Below, piece after piece: positions 7,829 through 16,400 of a DNA stretch of 43,129 bases (position 1 is the first letter of the stretch; the number at the start of each line of letters is the position of its first letter). The translations under genes were made by a program, and so were the position numbers. The DNA comes from JANJTY01 sp038257155 (GTDB lineage Bacteria; Pseudomonadota; Gammaproteobacteria; Xanthomonadales; Xanthomonadaceae), in contig JBBSJP010000042.1 in NCBI GenBank assembly GCA_038257155.1, forward strand, positions 1-43,129, given 5' to 3'. The notes beneath the pieces are model-generated. The model saw nothing but the letters and a program-made list of their open reading frames with translations, searched no databases and was not told where the DNA came from.

Positions 7829-7938
7829 GAGTTCGATTTGCGCCCGGTCCCGCCACGAAGACATCAGCACGGGCATGGCAGCAGCGGAGGGGTGGTGGTG
7901 GTTCAGCTGCCTGGCGAACCGTGCTGCCGTTCGCTGGA

Positions 7939-9042
7939 TTAGATAGTGTCCGGAGGCGGCGGTGGCGGTGCAGGCGGCGCGGGAGCACGGGGCGTGGCGG
8001 GAGGAACCGGTGGCTTGGGAGCGCGCGGCGCTGCGGGCGGGGCTGGCGGTGCGGGCGGTGGCGGCGGTGGGGCGAGGCGCCGCAGCAGGTCCTGTGCACT
8101 GGTGCGCTTTGGCGCGGTCACATCGGTACGCAGCCGCTTGCGGTCGCGAAGCAGGTCGAGCTGCAGTTTCGCGTCCGGTTCGGCTTCAGCCAATAGCTGA
8201 AGCAAATCCCGCTGGGTAGAAATCACGGCCCCGTCGACGCCCAGTACAACATCGCCCGGCTGCACGCCGGCCAGCAGGCCGTGTCGGTCCGCCAGCACCA
8301 GCGCACCGCTGTCGCTGCCAAAGTACCGACCCAGCATGGGCTCCAGCGAAACCAGGCGCAGCCCGCGCCAACGCAGCGCATCGACATTCGTGGCCCCAAA
8401 GCAGTCTTCCGCATCCAGGCACAGGGCGGTGAACGGAGTGAGTGCGCCGAGGTTTTCCAGGCCTTCCATGTGCGGCGGTGCGATGGCGCGGAACTTCGCC
8501 AGTTCTTCGAACAGGCGGGCCTGATGGGCGGCATCGAAGGCCAGTGGGCGCGCGGCTTCCAGCTCCAGCTCCACGCTGGACTTGCGGCGATCACGTTGAT
8601 ACTCCAGCCGAACGCGCTGACCCGGCTCGAGCCCGGACAGGATCTGCTGCAAGGCTTCACGCCGCTCGCTGGTGTCGTCGCCGTCCAGCGACTTGCCGTC
8701 CAGCGAAAGCAGCCGATCGCCTACGCGCAGGCCAGCGCTTTCGGCTGGACTTCCCGGAGTGATGGCAGATACGCCGATGCCGGGACCGTCCTCACCACCC
8801 AGCACAACACCGATACGCGGCCGAGGTGCAAACGCGGCGCCCCAGTCGTGGCCTTTCAAGGCTTCCTCTGCAAGCTGGCGTGCCAATTCACTGACGTGGT
8901 CGGTCTCGCGCCGCAGGGCCTCACGTGCGCGCTCGAGTTCGGCGCGGATCTGGGCCAGTTCGGCCTCGCTTCGCTCTTGCGCGGTAACGCTGCCCATGGA
9001 TCCAGCCAACAGGGCCAGCAGTAGTGATACATGCAGTTTCAT
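7939..9042 (-). CDS. Secreted two-PDZ-domain protein with proline-rich tail
   Basis: The 367-residue protein starts with a signal peptide (MKLHVSLLLALLAGSMGSVT, cleavage near AQ). A short coiled coil follows (about 25-62), then PDZ 1 (about 75-160, with GSPAESAGLRVGDRLLSLDG), a linker with a cysteine pair (C208, C214), and PDZ 2 (about 225-310, with GVQPGDVVLGVDG). The last 45 residues are almost entirely proline and alanine. There is no serine protease domain, so it probably binds peptides or scaffolds in the periplasm. GGAGGC ahead of the ATG supports the start. It is the third gene after an ECF sigma factor and probable anti-sigma factor, with 28 bases between, so it is likely part of that regulon. 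Confidence 0.85.
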   Translation of the reverse strand: MKLHVSLLLALLAGSMGSVTAQERSEAELAQIRAELERAREALRRETDHVSELARQLAEEALKGHDWGAAFAPRPRIGVVLGGEDGPGIGVSAITPGSPAESAGLRVGDRLLSLDGKSLDGDDTSERREALQQILSGLEPGQRVRLEYQRDRRKSSVELELEAARPLAFDAAHQARLFEELAKFRAIAPPHMEGLENLGALTPFTALCLDAEDCFGATNVDALRWRGLRLVSLEPMLGRYFGSDSGALVLADRHGLLAGVQPGDVVLGVDGAVISTQRDLLQLLAEAEPDAKLQLDLLRDRKRLRTDVTAPKRTSAQDLLRRLAPPPPPPAPPAPPAAPRAPKPPVPPATPRAPAPPAPPPPPPDTI

Positions 9043-9070
9043 GGTTGCCTCCGGGCCGCAATGGCGGCTA

Positions 9071-9610
9071 TCAGTAGATCGTGGGGGAATCGCTGGATTG
9101 GCTCGCCTGCGCGGCGAGCATTTGCGTGTTGGAACTCAGACCGGCCAGACGCTGCAGACGCAGCACGCGTTCTGACCACAGCCAGTGTTCGATCTCGGGC
9201 GAGGTGGGCGAACTGGCGAGCAGGGCGTCGATGCCCGCTATCTCGTCATGCAGGCGGGCCTGCAGCATCGCAGCGCCCGCATCCTCGCCATCGTCCTGCA
9301 GCTCGCGCAGCACCGATTCGAGATGCGCGCTGGATTGCTTGAGACGGATGAGTTCGCTGGCCGCCGGTGTGCTGGCGACCAGTGCTTGATCCGCCATCGT
9401 TGCGGGTGCCATGGTCCGCGGCAGCCACAGTGCCAGGGCGAGCAGGGCAGCAGCGGCCAAGGCCCAGGGCAGCTGGCGACGGGCACGCTGTCGCTGGCGC
9501 AATCGCTGCGCTACGCGTGGCCAGGCATCGCGCTGTGGACGTTCGGGCGGTAGTGCGCCGAAGGCTTTGCCAGGGTCAACACCCGGCCGCTGGAAATCGT
9601 GCTCAGGCAT
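9071..9610 (-). CDS. Probable anti-sigma factor, single-pass membrane protein
   Basis: The 179-residue protein has a cytoplasmic basic N-terminal part (about 1-46), one transmembrane helix (LPWALAAAALLALALWLP, about 48-65), and a periplasmic helical region (about 85-165). It overlaps the end of the ECF sigma factor gene by eight bases, the usual arrangement for a sigma/anti-sigma pair. No zinc-binding HxxxCxxC motif of the ZAS type is present, so the call rests on position and topology. Alternative: a membrane partner that is not an anti-sigma factor. Confidence 0.65.
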   Translation of the reverse strand: MPEHDFQRPGVDPGKAFGALPPERPQRDAWPRVAQRLRQRQRARRQLPWALAAAALLALALWLPRTMAPATMADQALVASTPAASELIRLKQSSAHLESVLRELQDDGEDAGAAMLQARLHDEIAGIDALLASSPTSPEIEHWLWSERVLRLQRLAGLSSNTQMLAAQASQSSDSPTIY

Positions 9611-10184
9611 GGGTCAGCACCTTGTGGTCGCAGTCGAGCAATTGCCGCAGGCGGCGCAATCCGCGCATCGCCTGGGATTTCGAGAAGCTCACGCTGCGCT
9701 GCATCAGCGTGGCGATTTCGTCGTGGGTATAGCCTTCAGCGTGGTACAGCCAGAGCACGCTGCGCGTGGCGTCAGGCAGTGCCGCCAGCGCCTTCTGCAA
9801 CTCGGCGGCGTGCAGCGCGCTAAGCGGCAGGTTGTCGCCTTCGCCCTGCAGCAGGGCCTCCGGCAGATCGTCGATGTCTTCGGTACGACGGCGGCGGCGC
9901 AAACGCATCAGTGCTTCGTTCACCGCGATCTGTCGCAACCAGGCCCAGAATGGCACTTCTCCGCGAAACCGGTCGAGCCCGGATAGCGCCTTGAACAGGG
10001 CATCCTGCAGCGCGTCCTCGGCCTCGCCGCGGTCATTCAACAGGCGCAGGGCAAGGCTGTAGACCGGCGCTTCAAAAAGTCTGTACAGCCGTTCCTGCGC
10101 CGCCGGCAGACCGCGCAGCGCCTGCGGCAGCAGGTCTGGGGGCAGGTCAATGTCGAAGGCCGAAGAGGTACTCACACTCCCCAT
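9603..10184 (-). CDS. ECF-type RNA polymerase sigma factor
   Basis: The 193-residue protein has the two ECF domains. Region 2 spans about 30-100 (EDALQDALFKALSGLDRFRG, then WAWLRQIAVNEALMRLRRRR), and region 4 about 130-185 (LPDATRSVLWLYHAEGYTHD, then EIATLMQRSVSFSKSQAMRG). It directs RNA polymerase to alternative promoters and is normally held by a co-transcribed anti-sigma factor, here the overlapping next gene. The third gene is an exported PDZ protein, so an envelope signal is plausible. The start at 10184 is the first ATG and gives the normal family length. Confidence 0.93.
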   Translation of the reverse strand: MGSVSTSSAFDIDLPPDLLPQALRGLPAAQERLYRLFEAPVYSLALRLLNDRGEAEDALQDALFKALSGLDRFRGEVPFWAWLRQIAVNEALMRLRRRRRTEDIDDLPEALLQGEGDNLPLSALHAAELQKALAALPDATRSVLWLYHAEGYTHDEIATLMQRSVSFSKSQAMRGLRRLRQLLDCDHKVLTHA

Positions 10185-10300
10185 GATGCGCCCCGAAGCG
10201 AAAGGGTCGCAGGTTCATGGCACCGGTGAGTGTCGATGGCAGCGTGGGGTGCGGCCAGCGGCGGTGGCGACGGCTGGCTCGGGCAGGAGGATTGCTTTCG

Positions 10301-10453
10301 GGAACCTCTGAATAAGTCAGAGGTTCCGCCGGCCATGGATGGCCGGCCCGCGAATCGATCGCGCAAGCGATTGATTTCGCGAAGTCGAGTCCGGACCTGT
10401 GCCGGACTCGACGTGGGCTGACAAGTCCAGGATGGACTTGTTCAGACCTTCCT
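10301..10453. repeat. Chain of five hairpins with inverted ends (MITE-like)
   Basis: Five palindromes follow one another: 10301-10327 (11 perfect pairs, 5-base loop), 10328-10347 (8-9 pairs), 10349-10381 (14-15 pairs, imperfect), 10384-10412 (11 perfect pairs, 7-base loop) and 10421-10441 (9 pairs). The left end contains TCTGAATAAGTC (minor variant) and the right end GACTTGTTCAGA, which are inverted copies with one mismatch, so the chain may be one short mobile element. It lies between the ECF sigma factor and the TonB-dependent receptor. Confidence 0.65.
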
Positions 10454-10477
10454 TGGGCATCCGACATTGCACGCCAC

Positions 10478-10535
10478 GGTGGGCCAAGGCCCACCCTACG
10501 TGGGTGTTGCGATGGCCCACTCTGCGTGGGCACGC
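10478..10535. repeat. REP-like palindromes of the GGTGGGCC type
   Basis: GGTGGGCC at 10478-10485 pairs with GGCCCACC at 10488-10495, and related pieces (GTGGGT, GGCCCAC, CGTGGGC) follow up to 10535. This repeat type is common in intergenic DNA of this bacterial group. It sits just beyond the 3' end of the TonB receptor gene and could end or stabilise its transcript. Confidence 0.6.
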
Positions 10536-10548
10536 TGCGTGCTTGGGT

Positions 10549-12675
10549 CTAGAAGGTATAGCGCAGGCCCAGCTCGAAGCTGCGTTCGGGACCGACGTAG
10601 ATTCCCTGGCGCAGGCCGGCGATGTAGTCCTTGTCGGTCAGGTTCTTGACTGCGCCCGAGACGCTGATGTTCTGGCTGAGTTCGTAACTGGCGGTCAGAT
10701 CGGTCGTCGAGTACCCCGGCATCAGCCCGCCCCAGGTTCCGGTGGAGGCGGTGGTCAATTCGCGAACATTCATGCCGTCGCCGAACTGCTCGCTGACGTA
10801 GTTCACAAGCAGTGCGGCCTGCAGGGGGCCGGACGCATAGGACAGCGCGAGGTTCGCCATGCGTTCGGGTGCGTAAGGCATGCGGTTGCCGGCGAGCGCC
10901 TCACCCGGCCGGTCCTCGCTGAACTCGGCCGTCGGGATCCAGGTGAGGTTGCCTTCCACCCGGAAGCCACTGGCCAGTTCGTAGCCAAGGGCGGCCTCCA
11001 GGCCCCGGTGCATGGCGCTGCCCTCGTTGGGCGCGCGAATACCCGACACGCCCGGATCCACCTGGTTGGAGAAGTCCATCTGGAAGGCTGCGGCCGAATA
11101 GCTCAGCGGACCCGTTTCGCCGCGCAGGCCGAATTCGACGTTCACCGACTTCTCGGCTTCTGTGGGCGTGTCGGCGGAACCCAGCACGCTGCCAACCAGC
11201 GGCGGTGCAAAGGCGCGATACACGCTGCCGAAGAGCTGCAGCTCTGGGTTGAGCGCATAGGTCACGCCCAGGCCGGGCATTACCTCGGTATTGCGGTAGT
11301 TGTCGGTCGGGGTGTTCTGGCGGCGATCCTTTCGGTTCTGCTCGTAGGATTCGACGCGCAGGCCGGCAGTGATGGACAGGCGGTCGTCGATGTCGAAGCG
11401 GTTCTGTGCGAACAGCGCCAGGCTGTTGGCAGAGTCCAGGCGGTCCTGCGACACGCCACCGCGGGCCGCATCGGGCGTGCGCGGCCGCTCGCGCACGGCC
11501 AGCACGGTCACGTCCTCCATGTCTTCGTACATGAAGCGCAGGCCAATCTCGGCCGCGCCGTCGGTGCCGAAGGCATCGTGATCTAGGCTGAGCCGCGACT
11601 CCAGACCCACGCGGGAGAATTCGCGATTGTTGCCGTTGACGTTGTCACTGTAGTTCCAGACCGTGAAGCCATCGGCATTGGTCGTGGTGGCAGCGCCGCT
11701 CACGGTGGCAAAGCGCCAGTAGTCGCGGTGCGTTTCGCTGGCGTAGAGCAGGGTTTGCAGGCGGGCGCGGTCGCTGATGTCCAGATCATGGTTGAGGTCG
11801 ATTGAGGTGCGACCGGTCAGGAAGAAGTCATCCGGCGCGGGGTTGAAACGGGCACCGGCTTCGTAGGCATCCGGAAAGATTCCGCGGTAGGAAATGTTGG
11901 CGTCGTTCTGGTAATGCGCGAACTTGATGCCGATCGACTGGTTGTCACCGATCAGCATGCCGGACTTCAGCATGATGTCGGTCATGTCATAGCCCTTGTC
12001 CATGAAGCCATCGCTCTCGGCGCGGGTAGCGATCAGTCCGAAGCGTGCATCGCCGGAGCGGGCGCTGGCACCCAGTTCGACCGTGCCCTCGTAGCTGTCC
12101 CAGGAACCCGTCCGCAGGGCGACCGAAGCGCCATCCTCCGGCGTCCGGGTAAGAAAATTGATCACGCCGCCGATCGTGTTCGGGCCATAGCGCAGCGAGG
12201 CCGCGCCCTTCAGCACTTCGATCCCATCCATGCGCTGGATGCGTGGGTTGTAGTAACGGCTGTTGCCCACGAACAGGCCGGGCTGGACCGGCACGCCATC
12301 TTCCAGGACCAGGGTCTTGTAGTCGCCCGCGGTGAGTCCACGCACGCCGATGTTGGTTACCACGGCGCTTTCTTCCTCGCGCTTGATGTAGATCCCGGGT
12401 ACGCGGCGCAGCACGTCTTCGGTTGAGCGTGGCTGGATCCGGTCGATCTGTTCCGCCGTGATGACCTCGACCGAGCCTGGAATGTGCTTGTCCTTGTCCT
12501 CGACGGTACCGACGACATCGAGGCGTGGCAGGTCCGCTGCAGCAATCTGATCCTGCGCCAGCGCCAGATCGACCCTACCGAAGCAGGCGACACCCACTGC
12601 CAGGACGAGCGCTGTTTGGCGGAGGGATGCGGACGTGCAAGTGAGTGCCCTGGTGCGGAGTGTGTTGTTTTTCAT
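10549..12675 (-). CDS. TonB-dependent outer-membrane receptor, FecA-like siderophore type
   Basis: The 708-residue outer-membrane transporter imports an iron chelate (siderophore, citrate or similar) using TonB energy. After a signal peptide ending near LALAQ comes the plug, with SVEVITAEQIDRIQPRSTED, VLRRVPGIYIK, NIGVRGL and VLKGAASLRYGPNTIGGVIN. The rest is a 22-strand barrel rich in aromatic residues, ending in the terminal phenylalanine signal (FELGLRYTF). The plug resembles FecA-type receptors, but no extra N-terminal signalling domain is seen, so sigma-factor signalling through this receptor is unlikely. The ATG at 12675 starts the signal peptide; upstream in-frame codons run through the regulatory region. 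The Fur-type box upstream supports iron control. It stands alone as a gene. Confidence 0.9.
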   Translation of the reverse strand: MKNNTLRTRALTCTSASLRQTALVLAVGVACFGRVDLALAQDQIAAADLPRLDVVGTVEDKDKHIPGSVEVITAEQIDRIQPRSTEDVLRRVPGIYIKREEESAVVTNIGVRGLTAGDYKTLVLEDGVPVQPGLFVGNSRYYNPRIQRMDGIEVLKGAASLRYGPNTIGGVINFLTRTPEDGASVALRTGSWDSYEGTVELGASARSGDARFGLIATRAESDGFMDKGYDMTDIMLKSGMLIGDNQSIGIKFAHYQNDANISYRGIFPDAYEAGARFNPAPDDFFLTGRTSIDLNHDLDISDRARLQTLLYASETHRDYWRFATVSGAATTTNADGFTVWNYSDNVNGNNREFSRVGLESRLSLDHDAFGTDGAAEIGLRFMYEDMEDVTVLAVRERPRTPDAARGGVSQDRLDSANSLALFAQNRFDIDDRLSITAGLRVESYEQNRKDRRQNTPTDNYRNTEVMPGLGVTYALNPELQLFGSVYRAFAPPLVGSVLGSADTPTEAEKSVNVEFGLRGETGPLSYSAAAFQMDFSNQVDPGVSGIRAPNEGSAMHRGLEAALGYELASGFRVEGNLTWIPTAEFSEDRPGEALAGNRMPYAPERMANLALSYASGPLQAALLVNYVSEQFGDGMNVRELTTASTGTWGGLMPGYSTTDLTASYELSQNISVSGAVKNLTDKDYIAGLRQGIYVGPERSFELGLRYTF

Positions 12676-12756
12676 GGAGTGCTCGAGGAGGTCGGAAAGT
12701 AGGTCAGCAGCGCGGGAAACAGCGTGTACTGTCTGCGCGTTGCTGCATATGCAAAC

Positions 12757-12775
12757 GATAACCACTCTCATTTCG
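12757..12775 (-). promoter_or_regulatory. Fur-type box upstream of the TonB-dependent receptor
   Basis: On the minus strand CGAAATGAGAGTGGTTATC matches the 19-base Fur consensus at about 12 positions, best in the AATGA and TTATC halves. It is flanked by GCAAAC / GTTTGC inverted hexamers and lies about 80 bases before the receptor start, a suitable place for iron-dependent repression. Confidence 0.6.
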
Positions 12776-12840
12776 GTTTGCAATAGGTCGCCACCCCGTG
12801 TGATGGCTCCCGAACAACCCGGTCGCGCACAGGTGCGCAT

Positions 12841-13270
12841 CCATCAAACATAAGCTAACCGGTTGTTTTTTGGTCTCAGAAGATTGGCACTCGGGACCGC
12901 TCGGCTTCCAGCAGCTCCTTTCGCCAACCATCACCTATCCGTTCGTGGTGAGGAGCGCGGATCGAGACCGAAGGTCGAGGCCGCGCGTCTCGAACCACCC
13001 GCGAAAGGTGGTTCGAGACGCGCTCTCGGTCGGTCGCTGTGCGACTCGCCTTCGCTACGCTCGGTCGGCCGCCAACGCGGCTACGAGGCGCTACGCGCCA
13101 ACCCGATCATGGTGAGGCGGGCCGAGCGAGATCCTGAGGCCGCACAGAGTGCGGATCGAAGGGTCGAGGCGGCCTGATCGAACCACGGCTCCTCACCACG
13201 AACGGGTTCTGAAGGATGCATGTGCTTCCATCAGAATAAGCTCACCCGTTGCTTTCTTGTGGTCTCGAAA
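12841..13270. repeat. Repeat element with 18-base inverted ends, flanked by diverged direct repeats
   Basis: The core (12939-13205) has perfect 18-base inverted ends, CCGTTCGTGGTGAGGAGC and its complement. Inside is a 16-pair perfect hairpin (12984-12999 with 13007-13022, starting CGCGTCTCGAACCACC). On each side is a diverged direct repeat of about 40 bases (12841-12880 and 13228-13270) sharing CCATCA, ATAAGCT, GTTG and GGTCTC blocks. No gene is visible in 12676-13458 apart from these repeats and the Fur-type box. Confidence 0.65.
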
Positions 13271-13390
13271 AGAAGGAGAACGGAATCCCTGGGCTTCTTG
13301 CACCGGTTTGCTCCGCGACAGCGGAACGCCAACGGCGTGCTGAAAGCTCCTTGGGGATAGCCCTCGCCTGATGGGTGACAATCGCTGCTC

Positions 13391-13416
13391 CGGTAGGAGC
13401 CGACCTGTCGGCGACC
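13391..13416. repeat. REP-type palindrome
   Basis: CGGTAGGAGCCGACCTGTCG followed by GCGACC is the REP class that begins GTAGGAGC and ends in GCGACC. GCCGAC at 13399-13404 pairs with GTCGGC at 13407-13412. It lies 40 bases beyond the 3' end of the hybrid kinase gene. Confidence 0.65.
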
Positions 13417-13458
13417 GGGATGCAGGTTGTTGGGGCGCCCGGAGTAGTTGTAGCCGCA

Positions 13459-16400
13459 TCAGTCGCCGGGCTGACGCGTCATCGCCGCCGCAATCGCAAC
13501 TGAGAGCTGCATGGCCGAGACCGGCTTGCGCAGAAAGCCTTGCATACCCGCAGCGGCAGTCTGGGCTTCAGCCTCGGCATCGGCACGCGCGGTAACCGCC
13601 AGCAGGGGCACGGTTTCCCCGCGCTGGCGCAGCAGACGGGCCAGCGCCAAACCGTCCATGCCGGGAAGGTCAAGATCGAGCAGGGCAAGGTCGAAGCGCG
13701 CCGATTGGAGTTCGGTCAAGGCGGCAAGCGAATGCGGCGCGAGGGAAACGTCGTGTCCGAGCGATTGCAGAAGGCCACTAATGGTGGCCGCCACGGTGAC
13801 ATCGTCCTCAACCAGCAATAGGCGCAGGCTGCGGGCTTCGGGCGCAGGTGCAGGCAAAGCCCTGCTCTCGGCCTCGACTGGAATAGCAGCCGGTGCAAGC
13901 GAAAGCGACAGTCGGAAACGTGAGCCGCGCCCTGGCGCGCTGTCGAGTGTGATCTCTCCGCCCATCAGGCGGGCCAGCTCGCGCGAGATCGACAGGCCCA
14001 GGCCGCTGCCCCCGTGCCGAGCCGCGGTGTAGGCGCCATCGGCCTGGGCAAAGCGCTGGAACAATCGGGCTTGCTGCTGCGCGTCCAGACCGGGGCCGGT
14101 GTCTTCCACTTCCACCACCAGACTGGATTCCGCTTCGGGCGCAAGCAAACGCAGAGTGATGACGCCGCGCTCGGTGAACTTCACCGCATTGTTGCCCAGG
14201 TTGAGCAGGATCTGCCGCAGGCGCATGGGATCGCCCAGCAGGCCCTGCGGCGACGCCGTGAGGTTCAGGTCAAATGCCAGGCCCTTGGCCTGTGCCAAAG
14301 CGCGCAACGGCTCGGCGACCTCACGCAGTAGCACCGCCGGGTCGAAAGCCTGTTCTGCCAGCGTCAGCCGGCCGGCCTCGATACGGGCCAGGTCCAATGC
14401 ATCATTTACCACCCGCAACATCACCTCACCGGAGCGCGCTATGGCCTCGACGTATCGTTGCTGGACAGGCTGCAGGTCGGTGCCCTGCAGCAGTTCGGTC
14501 ATGCCCAGCACGCCGGTCATCGGGGTGCGGACTTCGTGGCCCAGATGCTGCAGGAATTCGGTCTTTGCCTTGGAAGCGCTCAGGGCCAGGCGCCGCTCCT
14601 GTTCGGCCAGCGCTGCGGCATGACGCTGCTGCAGGCGCTGCTTCCAGGCCTGCAGCGCGATCCAGCCGAGCAGCAGCGCCAGCAGCAGCATGCCGGCAAT
14701 CGATTCGGCCCGTTGCCACCAGGGCGGCGACACCGCGACGCCGAGCAGCACTGGCTCGCCGCGCCACCGCCCCAGCCGATCGCTGGCCTGCAGGTGCAGT
14801 TGGTAACGCCCTGCGGGAAGTTGACCGAATACACGATCACCACGTCCGCGCTGCTCCACCCAGTCGTCGTCGTAGCCGTCCAGGCGAAAGCGGTAGCGTA
14901 TGCGTTCGGGATCGGCAAAACTCATCGACCGCGCTGCGACGGTGAGCTCGCGGTCGTCGTGTCGCAGCTGCAGCGGGCGAGTTGGATCGAGCTCGATGCG
15001 CTCTCCCACGCGGCGCAATGCCACGCGCTCGATGCGCAGCCAGGGCAAGTCGACTTCGGTGTCGAGCCGGTCCGGATCGAAGGCGATCAGGGCACCCATC
15101 GCGCCGGCCACGATCAAGCCTTCGCGCGTCACCAGTCCAGGGCGATCACTGAACTCGATGCTGGGCAGACCATCGCGCAGGCCGAACAGGCGGATGTCGC
15201 CGCTGTCAGGCTCGATGCGCACCAGTCCACGCTGGGTTGTCAGCCAGATGCGACCGGCCTTGTCCGGCAAGAGTCCATCCGCCTGCACCGCAGGCAAACC
15301 ATTTTCACCATCGAAGTGCAGCAACGGACTCGCCTCACCATCGCGCACGGCGTAGGCCTGCAGCGCGTCGCGCTGATGGATCCACAAACGACCGCGGCCA
15401 TCGAACCCGAGCGCTGAGGCGGGCGCATCCGGCAACCCTGCCGGACGCTCGAACCGCTCACCGTTCCAGCGCAACACCCCACGTGCGCTGGCGACCCATA
15501 GCGCGGCATCCGGCCCCAGCACTATCTGCTCCACATTGCCGGCCGGCAAGCCAGTCGCAGGACCTTGGACAATGCGCTGCAGCAGTTCGCCTTGTGCATC
15601 GCGACGCTCGATGCCGGCGCCGAGCATGGAGGCCCAGAAACCGCCGTCGCCATCGTCCAGCAGCAGGTCGACGGCACCGGCCAGGGGTGCGTTCGGGCCC
15701 GGCTTGTCACTCCACCAGTGACGCAATTCACCGCGATCTGGCTGGAAACGACTCAAGCCGCGCTGATGACCGATCCAGACTGCCCGGTCAGCCGTTTCCA
15801 GCACGCTCCAGCCGCGTCGCTCTTCGAGCTTCGACTCACCGTCGAGAAAGCGTTCAAAGCGTCCTGTCTGCGGATCGAGGCGATCCAGCCCGCCACCCGA
15901 ACCAATCAGCCACAGCATGCCGTCAGCACCCTGAGCCAGGCCGCGCGCCATCAGCATGCTGGGCGAATCGGGCTGGTCCCATGCGAACACCCAGACACTG
16001 AAGGCCCGCCAGTCGCGCGGCAGGTGCGCAAGGCCACCACCCTCGGTGGCGATCCAGAGCCCGCCTTCATGGTCCAGCAGCAGATCCATCACCGCATGCG
16101 CACCGAGGGTGAAGGGCCTGCGTCGGTCGGCGCGATAGCGTTGCACGTCGGTGCCGTCCAGCAAGTAAAGACCATGCGCGGTGCCGAACCACAGCGCTCC
16201 GCTGGCATCGTGCTGCAGCGAGGTGACTGGCAGCGAGGGCAGCTCGCTGCCCGCCAGCGTAGGCGTCGACAGCCTTCCATCGGCGCTGCGCAGGATCGGT
16301 CCACTGCCGGTGCCGATCAACAGGCCACCGTCGGGTGTGGCGCGAACCTTCACTATCAGGCGACCTGCCAGCGCGGGCTCGGTGACAAAGCCGGAGCCGT

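Noticed and set aside
10399..11586. Plus-strand open frame opposite the TonB-dependent receptor
   Set aside because: Antisense of a clear receptor gene, starts within the hairpin repeats and has no protein-like motif.
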